DNA of 61,674 nt from Psychrobacter glacincola (GTDB taxonomy: Bacteria; Pseudomonadota; Gammaproteobacteria; Pseudomonadales; Moraxellaceae): positions 1-61,674 of the forward strand of contig NZ_CAJGZK010000020.1 in NCBI RefSeq assembly GCF_904846215.1, in the 5' to 3' direction. The notes beneath the pieces were generated by a model. That model was not told the DNA's origin. It did not search any database and saw nothing but the letters and a program-made list of their open reading frames with translations. Made by a program: the position numbers and the translations under genes. Shown here one piece after another: positions 60,379-61,674 of this stretch (positions within the stretch are counted from its first letter, which is position 1; each line of letters starts with the position of its first letter).

Positions 60379-60801
60379 ATGACTCAATCAAAAAAAGCTT
60401 TTTATTACCGTCCTAAGACTAATCAACATAACAGTCCAACCGTGCGCTGGATGTTTTTGATATTTGGCTGGGTATTTTTTGCCTTGGGTATCATTGGCGT
60501 ATTGTTACCTGTTATGCCGACCGCACCTTTTATATTATTGGCGGCAGGGTGTTGGGCGCGTAGCTCACGACGTTTTCATTTTTGGCTGATTAATCATAAA
60601 TACTTTGGCAAATTTGTCCGAGATTGGGAAGATCGCCATGCCGTACCCTTATATGGCAAGTGGTTGGCAACAATAATGATGGCAATTTCAACGACTATGT
60701 TATTTTTTAGTATTCCTGCCGATATGATATGGGTGGCGTGGCTGGTAGGCGCGGTCTGTACTGGGGTAGCGATATATTTGTTCCGTTTGCCAAATGCCTA
60801 A
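60379..60801 (+). CDS. YbaN-family inner membrane protein (DUF454)
   Basis: 140 residues with two to four hydrophobic segments. Family motif FALGIIGVLLPVMPTAPFILLAAGCWARSSRRFHFWLINHKYFG is clear, followed by FVRDWEDRHAVP. Function of the family is unknown. No obvious operon partner. Confidence 0.88.
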   Translation: MTQSKKAFYYRPKTNQHNSPTVRWMFLIFGWVFFALGIIGVLLPVMPTAPFILLAAGCWARSSRRFHFWLINHKYFGKFVRDWEDRHAVPLYGKWLATIMMAISTTMLFFSIPADMIWVAWLVGAVCTGVAIYLFRLPNA

Positions 60802-60869
60802 TATGCCTTGATTTTAGAGGAAAAAACAGTCAGAAATAGGCTTTGGTTACACGAAATCTAAGATAAGAC

Positions 60870-60898
60870 TTGCGATAATGGGATCTTGCCCTTATAAT
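60870..60898 (+). promoter_or_regulatory. candidate promoter of the cold-shock protein gene
   Basis: TTGCGA (60870-60875) and TATAAT (60893-60898) with a 17-base spacer. It implies a 5' untranslated leader of about 140 bases, as in cspA-type genes. Confidence 0.65.
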
Positions 60899-60904
60899 AC
60901 TTCC

Positions 60905-61046
60905 AAGCTTAAGAGCAGTTCTGCACCAAATCATTACCTCGTAGTATTAGTTATAATCCTTCGTTTTAATATTTATCGTTCAGTAGCTATTTGCAAGCGT
61001 TACCGGTCACTAGACCATTAATAAATTTAAAAGTAGGATTATCAAT
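60905..61046 (+). promoter_or_regulatory. long 5' leader of the cold-shock protein mRNA
   Basis: Inferred from the promoter above. Contains a small hairpin GGTC-ACTA-GACC (61005-61016) and AGGA before the start. Long leaders of this type control translation at low temperature in other CspA genes; that is inference here. Confidence 0.5.
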
Positions 61047-61256
61047 ATGTCAGATACTCAAAAAGGTACAGTTAAGTGGTTCAACGAAGCTAAAGGCTTT
61101 GGTTTTATCGCTCCAGAAAGCGGCGCAGACGTTTTTGCTCATTACAGCGAAATCACTGGTTCAGGCTTCAAAACTTTAGCTGAAGGCCAAGAAGTTGAGT
61201 TCACTGTAACTCAAGGTCAAAAAGGTCCACAAGCTCATAACATCGTTGCTATCTAA
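61047..61256 (+). CDS. CspA-family cold-shock protein
   Basis: 69-residue single cold-shock domain that binds single-stranded RNA and DNA and acts as an RNA chaperone. RNP1 is KGFGFIAPE and RNP2 is VFAHYSE. TAGGA lies upstream of the ATG. Terminator follows closely. Which CspA paralogue it is cannot be told. Confidence 0.95.
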   Translation: MSDTQKGTVKWFNEAKGFGFIAPESGADVFAHYSEITGSGFKTLAEGQEVEFTVTQGQKGPQAHNIVAI

Positions 61257-61291
61257 TTTGTCTTTATAGACTCTTAGAGCAAGATGAATAA

Positions 61292-61320
61292 AAGACGAAC
61301 CTTCGGGTTCGTTTTTTTTC
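61292..61320 (+). terminator. terminator after the cold-shock gene
   Basis: ACGAACC, loop TTC, GGGTTCGT and eight T. Confidence 0.9.
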
Positions 61321-61377
61321 GTCTGATATTTGCTGTGAGCTGTCTATAAAAAATGCCTACATGCAATGTTTATGTAC

Positions 61378-61515
61378 TATAGTTAGGGAAAAGTAATATT
61401 GATACATCAAGCACTGCTGGTATTCATTTTTCTTGCTTGCTGTGCCCATGCACACACAGGCTGCAAAAAATTTATACCAGCAGCACTGTAGCGTTTTTGA
61501 GATATTTTAACTATA
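61378..61515 (+). repeat. 138-bp TATA-bounded miniature element, copy F
   Basis: Left end TATAGTTAGGGAAAAG, right end GATATTTTAACTATA. Arms CTGCTGGTAT and ATACCAGCAG pair perfectly, with an A-T to G-C double change relative to copies B and E. Its right TATA is also the left TATA of the IS630 element. Confidence 0.88.
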
Positions 61516-61674
61516 GTCAACGAACAATAAATCCGATACAATAACCGTTATGGCATATTCAAAAGATTACCGACAAATGATATTAAGGAAACTAGAAGAC
61601 GGTCACACCTATCGTCAACTTGCTCTGGAGTATCAAATAAGCACCAGCACCATACAAAGCTGGTGTAAAAACAT
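61512..61674 (+). mobile_element. left end of an IS630-family element (cut by window edge)
   Basis: Starts with TATAGTCAACGAACAA, followed 38 bases later by the transposase start. Over its first 33 bases it matches the left end of miniature copy B at 24 positions without gaps. IS630 elements target TA, consistent with the TATA at both ends. Confidence 0.7.
61550..61674 (+). CDS. IS630-family transposase, N-terminal fragment
   Basis: 41 residues to the window edge. MAYSKDYRQMILRKLEDG followed by HTYRQLALEYQISTSTIQSW is the first helix-turn-helix of IS630/Tc1-like transposases. The catalytic DDE part lies outside, so intactness is unknown. A TACAAT near 61536 could be its -10. Confidence 0.8.
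   Translation, partial: MAYSKDYRQMILRKLEDGHTYRQLALEYQISTSTIQSWCKN

Overview
The window reads as chromosomal DNA of a gammaproteobacterium of the Moraxellaceae, most likely Psychrobacter. This rests on protein flavour, the smc-zipA-ligA block, a liu leucine-degradation cluster, and two different NADP-isocitrate dehydrogenases side by side (one a monomeric type known from cold-adapted bacteria). It is inference without database searches. I saw no rRNA, tRNA or CRISPR array. Both window ends are cut through transposases (IS30 family on the left, IS630 family on the right).

Layout. 1-8.1 kb: IS30 tail, tail-specific protease prc, SlyD-like FKBP isomerase, M61 peptidase, DUF305 lipoprotein, 23S rRNA pseudouridine synthase rluE. 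8.2-11.9 kb: convergent icd (dimeric type) and monomeric isocitrate dehydrogenase. 12.5-20.3 kb: a COG3146-type acetyltransferase-like protein, ubiC, glyA, gltS, then a compact cassette encoding a cold-shock-domain/transmembrane/barnase-like RNase fusion followed one base later by a barstar, then proA. 20.6-27.4 kb: a small lipoprotein and a basic amino acid (LAO/HisJ type) ABC system with three tandem substrate-binding lipoproteins. 27.4-33.5 kb: FAH-family hydrolase, Tat-exported PhoX phosphatase with a possible Pho box, a lipase-like hydrolase, Hsp33. 33.9-37.3 kb: gltIJKL glutamate/aspartate ABC operon. 37.7-48.3 kb: rubredoxin-reductase-like flavoprotein, then acyl-CoA synthetase-liuB-liuC-liuD-liuE-liuA for leucine/isovalerate catabolism. 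48.5-50.3 kb: birA-coaX (BirA would biotinylate LiuD). 50.5-61.3 kb: TauE/SafE permease, an unrecognised AT-rich gene, smc, zipA, ligA, an IS3-like remnant, a DUF454 membrane protein and a cold-shock protein with a long leader.

The most notable signals outside the ordinary genes are (1) the cold-shock-domain/membrane/RNase fusion with its barstar, with all barnase catalytic residues and the key barstar aspartates visible, and (2) a large family of intergenic repeats. Six copies are exactly 138 bp, bounded by TATA, in both orientations, and their left end matches the left end of the IS630 element at the window edge. Two more (144-148 bp) share an end with an IS3-like remnant, and three further hairpins share only the core. 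All eleven carry the same asymmetric core (GCTTGCTGT...CAGAGGCT) inside a stem whose arms differ between copies but remain complementary, which looks like a conserved structured element carried by several kinds of miniature transposon.
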